Shown here: positions 22,264 through 48,373 of the stretch, one piece after another
Layout of the letters: the number at the start of each line of letters is the position of its first letter
Numbering within the stretch: position 1 is the first letter of the stretch
NCBI RefSeq assembly: GCF_000090795.2
Contig: NW_003546275.1
Location: 1-64,000, forward strand
Direction: 5' to 3'
DNA from: Amphimedon queenslandica
Taxonomy: Eukaryota > Porifera > Demospongiae > Haplosclerida > Niphatidae
DNA: 64,000 nucleotides
The notes under the pieces: generated by a model
What the model was told of the DNA's origin: nothing
The model's input: the letters and a program-made list of their open reading frames with translations, nothing else
Database searches by the model: none
Program-made: the position numbers and the translations under genes

Positions 22264-23220
22264 TTATTTCAATAAGTGTGATAGCTCTATCCATTCCAAA
22301 AAAGCAATCCCTTGTAATATACTGTCGCTATAGTCATCAAGTTTTCTTTCATCAATGTAAAACTCTCTAAATTCTGGAGTGACAACTAAAGTATTACCAA
22401 ATGGAGTTACAATCCCTTCCTTATCCTTGTCTCCTATCAATCTTTTGACCATAGCAACAGCAGACCTCTTCTTTTTTGGATGGGTTTCGAGCTCAAAATA
22501 CTGTCCCACTTTTAAAGGAGAAATGGTGTGTATGGTCATGTTACGCTCTTTGCCTATCGAGTATAGGATTGCCTCTTCAATCCTCAAAAGCAGTGATGCT
22601 TGAAGAAATCCAGCATTGGGAAACTTTAATGTCCTGTGAGACTGTCTCTCTAGGAGGTAGGCATCAGTTTTTGGAAGTAGAGAAAATAGCTCAGAAATCT
22701 AAGTAAAATTAAGAGGTTTCGTTAAATTCTGAATATAATTATTCTCTTCTCTTTTACTTGATCGTATGAAGACATTAGTTCATATGGCTTAAATATAACT
22801 TCAAATTGTTGCCATTCTTTCAAATGAACCCCCTCCTCCCTCAGTAATGAAGTAAAAGTAACTACTTTGGTACCCAAATCAATTGACGTGACACTATTAG
22901 GATACTTCAGGATACTATAATGACATATTACAGAGAAAGTTCGAACTCACTTTATCGCCATAGGTCTCAATGGCATAACAGTAGGAATTAAGGATTTTCT
23001 TAACATTATTATCACCTGACCACAAAGCAAGTGAATTGGAGGTCACCCATTTAATACTCGTTAAATCCTTTAGCGTGATGGGGCCTTTCTCTCTTAAAGA
23101 AAGTATCCGATCTCTCATTTTGGGGCCCAGTCTATTCAATGTTAGCAACTGGCTTGGTGTAGCTGTCTCAAGAAATAAAAGCAGCTTCTTTAAAGACTTG
23201 ACTCCATTTCTCATATCCAT
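22264..23220 (-). CDS. TEFM: Mitochondrial transcription elongation factor
   Basis: Exons 22951-23220 (or to an in-frame ATG at 23313), 22758-22904 and 22264-22698 give 283 aa (314 aa from the upstream ATG). The N-terminal part has a helix-hairpin-helix DNA-binding motif (LETATPSQLLTLNRLGPKMR) followed by ILSLREKGPITLKDL. The C-terminal part matches the RNase H-fold pseudonuclease of TEFM: SIDLGTKVVTF, ELFSLLPKTDAYLLERQ, LLLRIEEAILYSIG, PLKVGQYFELETHPKKKRSA and YSDSILQGIAFLEWIEL. TEFM binds mitochondrial RNA polymerase and promotes processive elongation. The downstream ATG (MDMRNGVKSLKKLLLF) is preferred because E-box and CRE-like promoter motifs lie just upstream of it. The exon 2 acceptor (ag before TATCCTAATAG) is chosen by frame. 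Confidence 0.85.
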
Positions 23221-23446
23221 TATAGACCATGCGTGAGCACGTGGGTGGAGGTGGGAGCAAAGGCGGGGCTCGTAGGCTTGGTCTATTGCGGACGTCACAT
23301 GACACATGACCATACAGCAAGAAATTGAAGAAAACAGAGAAAGAAGAGGTGAGAAGAGTTTTTAAACGTTACAGAAACTAAGGTAAGGCTCTTTAATAAG
23401 TATTTAAACTATTAAGGGTCTTTTGTTTTACCTTAAGGCATTGGAA
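23221..23446. promoter_or_regulatory. Divergent promoter region TEFM/PIP4P
   Basis: It contains a CACGTG E-box at 23238-23243 and a CRE-like GACGTCAC at 23291-23298. A likely 5' non-coding exon of PIP4P is followed by a donor (AAGAGgtgagaag near 23350) and the acceptor TTACCTTAAG at about 23438. Bidirectional use is inferred from spacing. Confidence 0.5.
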
Positions 23447-26187
23447 ATGAGTGAGAGCGAGCGTAAGCCGTTGCTTGGTCCTGATACTGGTAATAATGAT
23501 GCCATTCCCCAACCTTCTGCCCCTGAACTTATCGGGGAACAACCCCCTCCTTATGTAGAGGAACCCTCAGTTCAACCGCAGATCTGTAAGTTATTATTAT
23601 TGCTTCTTGTTTTGATAGTTTTAAGTTTTGTGAATGTTACGAAAAAAATCGTGACGGAAATTTTTTTTCGGAAATGCTCAGGAACAGTTTTATGATTAAC
23701 TTTTAAAATTCATGAAACGTTTAATTTTGATCGGAATCTGCTCAAACCTACGCAACATAAGAACATGACTGTGTATAAGAAAGAAATTATAAAAATGGAA
23801 AATTCTCTCCTAGTCATTTTGTCATTTTTGCCAAAATTTGGCCCGAATCATGTACAGGGACTTTGGCCTGATTTTGGAACAACTTTAAAATTCGTAAAAA
23901 ATTCAAATTTGATCGGAATCTGTTCAAACTTGATATGCAACATTAGAACATGTATATGTATCAGGAAAAATTATAAAAATGGAAAATTCTCTCCTAGTCA
24001 TTTTTGCCAAAATTTGGCCCGAGACACTGTACTATAGTACAGGGACTTTGGCCTGATTTTGAAGCAACTTTTAAAATTCTATAAAAAATCCAAATTTGAT
24101 CGGAATCAGTTCAAACTTCATTTGCAACATTAGAACATGTATATGTATCAGGAAAAATTATAAAAATGGAAAATTCTCTCTTAGTCATTTTTGCCAAAAT
24201 TTGGCCCAAGAACATGTACAGAGATTTTGGCTAAATTTTTTGAGCAACTTGACAAAATCCACTTACAAGAAGCTGCATGAGCATTATGCCAAAATCCTAT
24301 AGTAAACCCTGGTCTCACCCACAGTAACCCGATATTGATCCACTCCTCCTCCTATTAATTACATGTATCAATTTAAAATAGATAATCCTGCTCCATCCTA
24401 TGATAATAGTGCCCCACAGCCGGGAGGTGCTCCTGATTTCAATGCTCCTCCTCCTGCTTATAATTACCCAATGACGCCAAACACATTCGTCCAGTGTCGT
24501 GTATGCCAACATGTGATTAACGTACCTCAGAATACAGCAACTAGAGTAGTCAAATGTACCAACTGCAACGAAGCTACAGTGAGTGAACTTTACTTACTGC
24601 TACATGTAAATATATTATTATTTCATTTGCCTTTGGGTATAAGGTGATTGTGGGTGGAGTCGAGGGCGTGTCGTCGCGTGGGTTTCTGGCGACTCAAAGT
24701 CGGCTAGGGGCGAGCCAGTGGCCAGCCAAAGGTTGGCCTTCCCTCCTGAATTTACCTAAACTCGCCACGTTCTGTTAATGTAGCTAAATGTTATTCATTG
24801 CAGTGTCAAGGTTTCTCTGGTTCATTTTTATTATTTTAGTGTGTGTGGCTGTCTGGCTTCTTACTAAACGCAAATTATTTTAGTTTATGACCACTATGTT
24901 TTTGTTTAACATCCCCAGCATGTGCTGTGTGTAAATGAATTGGTATTATTTTGACTAGCACAGTCTATTGTTTTTTGTATACATTTAAGTGTGTTTGGAC
25001 TCTCTCTTGACATCATTGAGTCTCTTATGATCTAGTGATTTATTAGCTAGTGTTATTATTATTATTGTCAGTATGTTGGTGACATCTTAATTACTTTCCT
25101 TATTGTGTGATATTTATAAGTTTGTTAGCTGGCTTGGAGCAGCTGTTTCCTAAGGATAATAGACAGCTGGTTGTGGTCTCGATTGTCTAGCACTTGAAGT
25201 CTTCCTGTGCTATTCACTTTTGGAATTAAAAAACACTCACTTATTCTTACACACGCACATATGACATGATGATAATCCAAACCGTCCATGAAGAGAAAAT
25301 TTATTTATTTTTATTTGTAGCCAGTCACATCTCCTCCACCTGGAAAGAAGTATGTTCGATGTCCTTGCAATTGTCTACTGACTTGCTCTGTGACAGCAAC
25401 GAGAGTAATTTGTCCTAGAGCAAACTGGTAAAATCAGTATTATATGATAATGTTCTTTTAGCATCTCTTATCTTCTCTCTCTACACCACAGTAAGAGAAC
25501 TATAATGGTCGGTGGTAACATGAGACAGCCATCGCCCATAGGAATGGACAGGATCAGAGTAAACTGTGGTCACTGTAGAAGGACAATACTGGTAAGCATT
25601 TGTTTGCAAGTTTTCATAAAAATTTGTTGTGATGTTAACTTTGATGTACATGTACATGTACATGCATGTATATATGTACATGTACATGTACATGTGTATG
25701 ACTTACTATCCACAAGGTCATCTTCCTCAAACATGTTGCTAATCAAATTGTGATGGTAACTTTGATTTATCAAACTTTTTGCCAACCTAATGACAGAGTG
25801 TATACAATACATTTAGCCAAGCCAAGATGAAACATGATTAGCTTGTATATACATGTATTTATAGTTTATAATGTTTTGGAGTTGCATTAGTTGATATTAG
25901 TTTTCAGTTTTATGGGTTGTGAGTGTGTGTTACAACTCAGGAATGGTTTTCACTTGCCAGTTTGGTTGTGCCTCACCCTCTCAAAAATTTGGCATTGATA
26001 TGGACGAATTTAAAAATGATAGTAAATTGATTTTAGTATCAGCTAGCATGGTGGTCCTTAAAGGTGGTCCTTATCAGCATTATCATTAATAAGACAATTT
26101 ATTCCAGCTGTAATTATGGTTCCTTCGTCTTATAGTGGCCTGGAAATGCTGCTGTTGCAAGATGCCCTCACTGCTCTAGAAGGTAAG

Positions 26188-26242
<55 letters not shown>

Positions 26243-27480
26243 GATCATTTTAAAGAGAGAGACACTCTCTGGAGTGTTTGAGTAAAGGGAGGGATCATTA
26301 TAAGATGGGTGGGTATTAGAAACCATCACTAATTGACCTCTCTTTTACTCCCTTATCTCTCTCACTCCTCTTCTCCCCTATACTCTACCAGGTCTTATGT
26401 CAATCACTCGTGGATGCAGTCTCGTGCCATTTTCTGCTTCTTGCTGGGGGCACTAATGCTGATTGCTGGCCTCATTGTCACTGTAAGAAAAAGTCCTCTA
26501 ATGCATTACCAATGCCTGCATGTATGTAGTTATTGCTTGAGCCTTGTGATAATTGACTCTTACACATTTGCAGTATTTATTTTTGTTTAACTGGTGTTTT
26601 TGTGTGGGTCTGTAATTATGAAGTCTAATTGGCATTTGATGGCTCCTAATGTTCAAGACACTCATCAAGTGTTTATGAGGCATAATTTGTAGTCTGCAAT
26701 TAATGATAATGATTGATTGTGAGTGATAATACATAAAGTGCCAAGTCTGCAATTGATGTTATATGTATTCCATTAACTGTTATACTATATACTCTTATAA
26801 GCCAGTAATTTTTGTCATAATACATGAAGTGCAAAGTCTGCAATTCATGTTACATAGCTACACTATACTGTATGATACAGTATTATATACAGTATATACT
26901 CTTATAAGTCACTAATGTCACCATAATAGCCTCAATGTGTATAATAAACTTGGTCTACTTAAGTGGGATGGGGCTGTGGTAGACTGCCAGCCTTTATCAG
27001 TAACTGAGATCTACACATGATGTCATTATGACAGTTAGTGTTTACATTGCCCATTGCCTGTGTTAGCCTCTGTGTTAGCCTGTGTGTCATAGCCGACTCT
27101 TAGGCTCTCTTTTCTTGTTTTAGGGAGTTACTGCTGCTGTGGCTGCTTCTGTTGGAGGTAAGTCTTTCTCATGCATATAATGTACCTATATGCATGAGCC
27201 TAATCTCGTTTTGTTAATTATCTTCCTTTCTCTCTCTTTTCAGGTGTTTATGTCATATCAGTGGGTGAGTCCTTAATATGTACATCAGTATGTTACAGTG
27301 TCCTCTAGTACAAGACTATATGTGCCATTCATATCTACATTGTGTATACCTTGTCCTATGCATGTACATGCTCTTCATCCTCTCCCTGTCTTTCTTGTAG
27401 GATTGTTTGTTTCTGCTTTTGTGCTTATAGTCCGTGGCATCTTTTACTGTGTCATGACTCGAAGTGTGCTCGAGACATGA
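23447..27480 (+). CDS. Type 1/2 PtdIns(4,5)P2 4-phosphatase (TMEM55 family)
   Basis: Nine coding exons: 23447-23585, 24382-24578, 25321-25427, 25492-25591, 26136-26182, 26392-26482, 27124-27157, 27244-27264 and 27401-27480. Phases agree, giving 271 aa. The N-terminal third is Pro-rich and cytosolic and starts [12 protein letters not shown], a likely lysosomal dileucine sorting signal. Cys-rich zinc-ribbon-like pairs follow: [36 protein letters not shown] and [15 protein letters not shown] fits the family's CX5R active-site motif. Two transmembrane segments end the protein ([19 protein letters not shown] and [17 protein letters not shown]). Human PIP4P1/2 act on late endosomes and lysosomes. 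Intron 1 holds a palindromic repeat array and intron 5 an (AG)n tract. Confidence 0.94.
23700..24260 (-). repeat. Palindrome-cored repeat array in PIP4P intron 1 (array c)
   Basis: Three units in reverse orientation, with GCAACATNAGAACATG recurring near 23753, 23939 and 24125 (period about 186 bp). Each carries CATTTTTGCCAAAATTTGGCC and AGGGACTTTGGCCTGATTTT. CTGTACTATAGTACAGGG is intact in the middle unit, while the other two have a shortened CATGTACAG form. The array is antisense to the host gene. Confidence 0.9.
24650..24765. other. GC-rich, CpG-containing patch in PIP4P intron 2
   Basis: About 115 bp of markly higher GC content than its AT-rich surroundings, with several CG dinucleotides (GTCGAGGGCGTGTCGTCGCG). 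I tested it by eye for a tRNA-like A/B box pair and found no convincing pair. It may be an intronic regulatory element or old insertion. The rest of the 742-bp intron is AT-rich with nothing recognisable. Confidence 0.3.
26188..26239. repeat. (AG)n microsatellite
   Basis: About 25 near-perfect AG repeats immediately after the donor of PIP4P exon 5. Confidence 0.95.
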
Positions 27481-28299
27481 AGAAGGACCCACACCTCTTT
27501 CCTGTTGTTGATGTCCCTTTACTTCTCCCTACCTGCTACTCTTTGCATTTGACTGTCCTTGCATAACATTAAACCTAACATTGTGTGTGTGTGTCAGTAA
27601 TGATATATATTATTATAATTATATTATTATTATTATATCATTTTGTATAATTATTTAATAATTATTTTGATCGAAATTGATTCGTTAATCAAGTACGTGG
27701 GTGGTTTGGTTTGGCGCTAAAACGTTAAGATTTTAACATAAAAACTCAGCCCTTGTTCACAAAGTACTAATAAACTTGTTGACACCTTGAATACCTAACG
27801 AAGTGACAAAAGTAATCTACGATTATGAAAAGAGCCATTATGCTGGTACAAATTACAAGGTGGGTTGTTTTATAAAGAATTGGTATTCATAAAACATCTA
27901 TAGACTATAAGTATATAGACTATAAACTATGGACTTAGACTATGAGTTACTGATTACATTCAAATTACAAGAGGTCGGGCTTGCTCCATGTACATTATGT
28001 ACACTCGATCCTTTTATAAGTGTATCTATGTGTATGTGTGTGTGTGATCACTGCATTATGTTCCTCCTGTTCATTACAAGGATTGTTGTACAATCAAAAC
28101 ATTACGTTTAAATTTTAAACATGACAATAGCAATACATATGATGTGATTAGTATGATAAAATATTAGAAAAGAAACCAACAGGAAAATTAAGAATCAAAC
28201 GTGTAAATAAGTGATGTAAAATACCCGAACATAACTGAAACACAAGTATAACAAAGAAATCAGCTGTTTAGAAAATCATCGTAGGAGCTTCATGAAACT
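27481..28299. other. Intergenic spacer between PIP4P and TALE gene B (3' to 3')
   Basis: About 820 bp between convergent stop codons. AT-rich, with an AATAAT/TTATTA stretch at 27600-27670 and a short fragment reminiscent of the 180-bp repeat (TTTTGATCGAAATTGATTC at 27663). No reading frame, RNA gene or element is supported. Confidence 0.6.
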
Positions 28300-29307
28300 T
28301 CAACTGAGAGAGTCCTTGTCCTCATCCTTCAAACATTCTTTCCAACTATAGCCACATTGCTGCTGCTGTAGCGATGAGGTGGTAGATTGAATAGGCTGAG
28401 GCAACCAGCTATCACCCACGGCATACGGCGGTAAACCAAGCGACGACCATGAGAGAGAAGTGCCCTGAGCCATACCAAGAGGATACCCAATGTCAATTGG
28501 ATGAGGGACGTGCTGTGGAACCTGGTGACTGAACGGGTGATGATGAAGGACTGGACATGACGATAGCCCTGGTAGTTGCCCACAACCAGTTGTCTTGCAA
28601 TCAAGTCTTGCCTGAGGAGAAAGAGGAGGAGGAGGAGGTCGTGGAGCTGGTAGCTGTATCTGATGAGGTGAGACCAATGAGTGTGGACTCCTTGAATAAT
28701 AATATGGCTGCATTCCTCTTGTTGATATCACGTTCGGTGGTGAGAGATTGAAATCGATGTTCCCTTTTCCTCCATCTTCTCCTCCTCCTTTACTTCTTTT
28801 TTCCTTTCTTCGTCCCTTCCCTCCTCCTCCATCGTCCTCTGGCAAACCGTACGAGTGCTTTTGATGTACCCCATAACCTTCAAAACAAAAGAAAAACATC
28901 TAATGAATGATGCATCTGGAAAATTACTTGTTCATTCATGCATGCACTACTAAGTAGTGCTTGAGCACCTCAGTATTCAATTATAACTCACCACCAATGC
29001 CTCCTACAGTAACTTTATTCTTCCTCCATCTATCGAATCCTACTTTCCTTATGTTCCTCCTTGCATTGGCAAACCAGTCGTTGAGCTGCTTAAAGTTCAT
29101 CCCCGATATCACAACCAGTTGCTCCTTCTCAACTCTTGTAGGGTAGGGGTTCCCTTGGTGCAAGTCCAGCCATTCTATGAGGTGTGTAGCATCCCGTCGT
29201 CTGCGCCGGCTACTTGCAAGCTGCACTGAGCCCTCTAACCCCTCCATGCTCCTCTCCTTCTCTTCTTCTTCTTCTGCTAAATCATCCATAAGTATTGTAA
29301 AGAACAT
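28300..29307 (-). CDS. TALE-class homeodomain protein B (Irx/Mkx-like, A50)
   Basis: Two exons, 28992-29307 and 28300-28877, joined in phase 1, give about 297 aa from the ATG at 29307. Other in-frame ATGs at 29403 and 29289 are possible. After an acidic run (DDLAEEEEEKER) comes a TALE homeodomain starting SSRRRRRDATHLIEWLDLH. It has the three-residue loop extension (QGNPYPTRVEKEQL) and a recognition helix with NDWFANARRNIRKVGF. W48, F49, N51 and R53 are kept and position 50 is Ala, as in Iroquois and Mohawk. The C-terminal half is low complexity, with a GGGGKGRRKEKRSKGG basic patch, a polyproline run and a poly-Gln tract (LQQQQCGYSW), typical of transcription factors. No IRO box was seen. It lies head-to-tail downstream of the second TALE gene. 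Confidence 0.88.
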
Positions 29308-30123
29308 TGTGCTTCTTTCCCGGATTTTATTTTCGAAGGAGCATTTTGTGCGCATGCTCATAAAGTTACGCGCGGGTTTGATGTAATTCAAACATAGGTT
29401 CAAATCGCGATTGTCCTGGTTACTCTACTTAAACCATATAGAGATTTAATTTGCTCCATAGACCACTCATTAACCTAACTTTATAGGTTGTTTTGTATCA
29501 GATAAAGTCTATATTAAAAAGAATATTCTCCTGTTTGTCTCTCCTGAGTTGTAAACAGCCAGACCCATTACACGCTGTTGCATAATGGCTTGCCAAAACA
29601 TAACAGCTGCCACGTAGTCTGTGAATGGTATCCCAAATCTCCAAAATGCAACCAACGCAAATGCTTTAATTAATTACATCATACTTTTAGTTGCAATTTC
29701 TGGATGAGAATTTACGATCCATTCATAAACAACAATGAATTGATAGATGCGAAAATGATGTTTTTATAAATTATTCTATAAAGTAATGATTATTTTTATA
29801 TTGCTGCTGTGTATTGCTGACTGGTATAAAGTTAATATTTTTGTCTATAATAATAATAATAATAATAATAATACTATGATGATGAATAATGAATGGATTC
29901 GATTGATAAGATGCAAAAGAGGGATAGAGAAAAGAATATCAAGTAAAAGAAAGGTATATAGAGAGTGATAACATGACAAGATAATAGAAAAGTGAAGGTA
30001 TAATGAAAAAGCCAGCTGCTGCCATTTCTCCTTTATTGTGAGTGAATAATAGAGTGACTAACAAAATGCATATAATGTATGAAAGATGCTACATACAGAG
30101 AAATACAAAAATTGCGAATATAG
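29308..30123. other. Spacer between the two TALE genes (presumed promoter of gene B)
   Basis: 816 bp, AT-rich, with an AAT microsatellite at 29850-29875. A CpG-containing patch (GCATGCTCATAAAGTTACGCGCGGG) lies near 29353-29377 just upstream of gene B. Nothing else is recognisable. Confidence 0.4.
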
Positions 30124-31708
30124 CTAGTTCTGAAGTGTCACTCCACTTTTGTGATCCGAGAGCACTAAAGAGAAAAAGAGAGAGAGAAAGAGAAGTAATG
30201 TAAAGCAGATCAGGTTTATAATTGTAACTGTGAAACAATAAAGCTGACAGTAGCTGGCAAATAGGCCACATAACTCCAGAGGAGCTAAAACAATGTTCCT
30301 TTTCAGTATCAGTGCATGACATCAAACACTTACAAACATGGCAACCATATTATATAATAGCAGCTACCAACTTATATAGCACTTATAAATTATATGGTAC
30401 TTACTTGGCTCTGTTGATGCACACTCGGGTAACATTTGATCGGGAGAGTGCTGCTGTAGCGACGAATACGATGAGTCTCCGACGTCGATACTTTGTGCCG
30501 AGTGAGTTCTCAAAGAAGTGTCTGCACTATAGACCTGTGCAGTCAATGGAGAGTGTAAGGGAGCTGTGTTACCAGATGAGGGACGACTGTGGAAAGATAC
30601 AGGAGGCGAAGAGAGTATAGGGGTAGATGGCCACTGGCCAACTGGTAGGGCTGGCATACCCAAACTCATTGACCGAGTGCCATAAAACCCGCTAAGAGGC
30701 GGAGTGGTAGAAGACGTGGGTTGGAGGGTGCTTGAATCGTAGCTCGTTCCCCCTAAGCCATTAGTCAAGTGGCTTGTCATGCCTGAACCTCCTGAGAGAA
30801 GTGTGTTTTGTTGACTTGGGTAGCTGGAATGAAGGCCATTGGTTAAAGCACCGTAAGTAGCAGCTGCAGCAGATGCATATGGAGATGAGGATAGCCCATG
30901 ATAAGAGCCAGCTGGAAAAGAAAGAGAAGAGAGTAAAACAACATATCAGGGGAGAGAGATGCAAGTATGAGCAATATTGCTAGGTTCACATTAATTAGGG
31001 ATTGAGTCAACTGTTTATAAAGATAATAAGGTTAGTGTGTAGGCATTTTACTCTGCTATGAATGAGTGGTTTGAGTCAACAGGAGGATTCTGCTTTCTTG
31101 CAGTATAGTACACATGATATGCACAAAAATTATAGTACATGTTATTGTTTATCCTGCTCACTGAGCTGTATCTTTGTACACTAGACCTTAGTGCCACATG
31201 TACCAAGGATGTAAAGTATGTGTAGATCTAATTATCAAGTGTCTTATGTGGTGTTTTTAAAGTTTTTATACTAACCTGTAAATGAGTCCAGAGAGCCTAT
31301 GGAGCTCGCCCGAGGAGTTGGGAAGTAATCGAGTGAGAATGTGGAGCGCCCCTCAAGCCACGTCTTCATTCCTATCTTCTTGATCCTCCGCCTGGCGTTT
31401 GCGAACCAAGTCGAGAGTTGAGTCATGTTCATCCCTGAATAGTAGGCTAGATATTGCTTCTCTGCTTTAGTTGGGTATGGATTGGACTGGTGGTCCTCGA
31501 TCCACTTGACTAGCACTGCAGTATTTCTCATTCTCCTTGTTATTGACCCTGCAGCTGAATAACCACTCAACGATCCACTAGAACCACTACCTCCGGTAGC
31601 AAGAGAACTGGAAGAAGGTGATGAAGAAGAAGACAACTTTAAGCTGCTGCTCCCTAGATGGTGGTGACTATGCCCCGCTAGTGAATGCTGGTCTGACATG
31701 TAGTGCAA
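30124..31708 (-). CDS. TALE-class homeodomain protein A (Iroquois-like)
   Basis: Three exons, 31276-31708, 30405-30911 and 30124-30164 (the small last exon is chosen by splice signals and phase), give about 326 aa. An N-terminal His/Ser/Gly-rich region precedes a TALE homeodomain: RRMRNTAVLVKWIEDHQ, the loop SNPYPTKAEKQYLAYYSG, then MNMTQLSTWFANARRRIKKI ending GMKTW. The stretches NPYPTKAEK, STWFANARRR and the trailing KTW are closest to Iroquois (NPYPTKGEK, STWFANARRR, KMTW), with Ala at position 50. The C-terminal exon is Ser/Thr/Pro/Ala-rich (PYASAAAATYGALTNG), a probable transactivation region. The homeobox is uninterrupted in exon 1. It is transcribed in the same direction as TALE gene B, 816 bp downstream, and as the FN3 receptor upstream. 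Confidence 0.88.
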
Positions 31709-32261
31709 TAGACCTGCTTATCTCCTTCAGTAGCTTGTATGCTGATTGCTGCACACTGGTCTCTTCCTTTTGTGTGTTGCAAAGCTGATGACAGTACTAC
31801 TTGAACTGACTGCTGTTGGCCTTGGAACATCCACCCTTTATATAGCAGCAGCCTTAACCTGAATTCCTGATGACTGGCTACACAGTTTTTGTAATTATTA
31901 TTTTTATACTACGCGACATAATAACATGCGCCTCATTAAATTAATCCACTTAATGAGAATAATAAATTAATTTTTCAATGGGTTTCCCGCCAATTCGCGG
32001 GCTCGGCTCGGTGGGCAGCAGTTTTCACTGGTACATATGGGTTTGAACAAATAGGGGGGTTGAAAAAAAAGGACAGATTTGTATTAAAAATAACGAAAAA
32101 AGAAACAAAATAATAATAAAGAAATAAGCATGAGAATGACTTGTAAAATTATCGTCTTTATGAATCAATAGTAAGAAAAAAAGAAGCACGTGTGAAATGT
32201 ATAAATAAAAGAAGCGTGGAAAAGAAAAACAAAGAAATAAAAGCAATCCCTTGCTAGCAGT
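31709..32261. other. Intergenic region upstream of TALE gene A
   Basis: 553 bp between the FN3-receptor stop and the TALE A start. It holds an AT-rich stretch and the E2F-like palindromic element annotated separately. TATATAG within CTTTATATAGCAGC near 31836 is a possible TATA box about 130 bp upstream of the start codon. Confidence 0.45.
31983..32001. promoter_or_regulatory. E2F-like inverted motif upstream of TALE gene A
   Basis: TTTCCCGCC followed after one base by ATTCGCGGG, two opposed E2F-type half-sites in a GC-rich island within an AT-rich spacer. Binding is inferred from motif resemblance only. Confidence 0.4.
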
Positions 32262-47827
<15,566 letters not shown>

Positions 47828-48373
47828 GGTGTAGGTGTATACCTGTGTTGGCTGCAAAGTAAAATGGAGTCTACAGAAGAAGTGATATATATATACATGT
47901 ATGATTAGAAGACTGATCTACTGTCAGCAAAGTTTACCATTTAGCCAGAGAGCGGGTGTCTGCCTCCTTCTTGCATACCTATAGCCTGAGCACCATAAGC
48001 AAAGGATGGAGAGGAGAGGAAGAAGGAAGGAGAGGCTCCAACTAAGGAGGAGTGGTTGTGTGTTCTGGACAATTTTAGGTTTTTCCAAGAATTGTGGGTG
48101 CGGTTATTCTAATTATTTTATTAGTGACCACGCCCCGGGCGTGTCACTACTCAGTAACACGTGTTCCCAAAAAGCTCAGCTGAACTAGTGAACTGCGTGC
48201 GGCTGTGAGTGTCTTCAATCTCACTAAGATTGGATAGCCTTCTTCAAAACTTTGCAAATCCAAACTAGTTAGTACTAAATTGCTATTCTCTCATTGAATT
48301 TTTCAACAGATTCTCTTTTTCTGTGTGTAGTTTTTGCACGAGCTCAACTTATCTAATTAGCTAGCAGTTAGCT
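47828..48373. promoter_or_regulatory. Divergent promoter region between the FN3 receptor and gene at 48374
   Basis: 546 bp between opposed start codons. The central part (48120-48165) is GC-rich with CCACGCCCCGGGCGTGTCAC and a CACGTG E-box at 48158-48163. Bidirectional use is inferred. Confidence 0.5.

Noticed and set aside
24650-24765. tRNA or tRNA-derived SINE in the GC-rich patch
   Set aside because: No cloverleaf or properly spaced A and B boxes could be formed by eye.
28557-28751. Glu/Val-rich plus-strand ORF
   Set aside because: It is antisense to the Pro-rich part of TALE gene B and has no independent support.
29786-29968. Short Asn-rich ORF between the TALE genes
   Set aside because: It is driven by an AAT microsatellite and has no splice or homology support.
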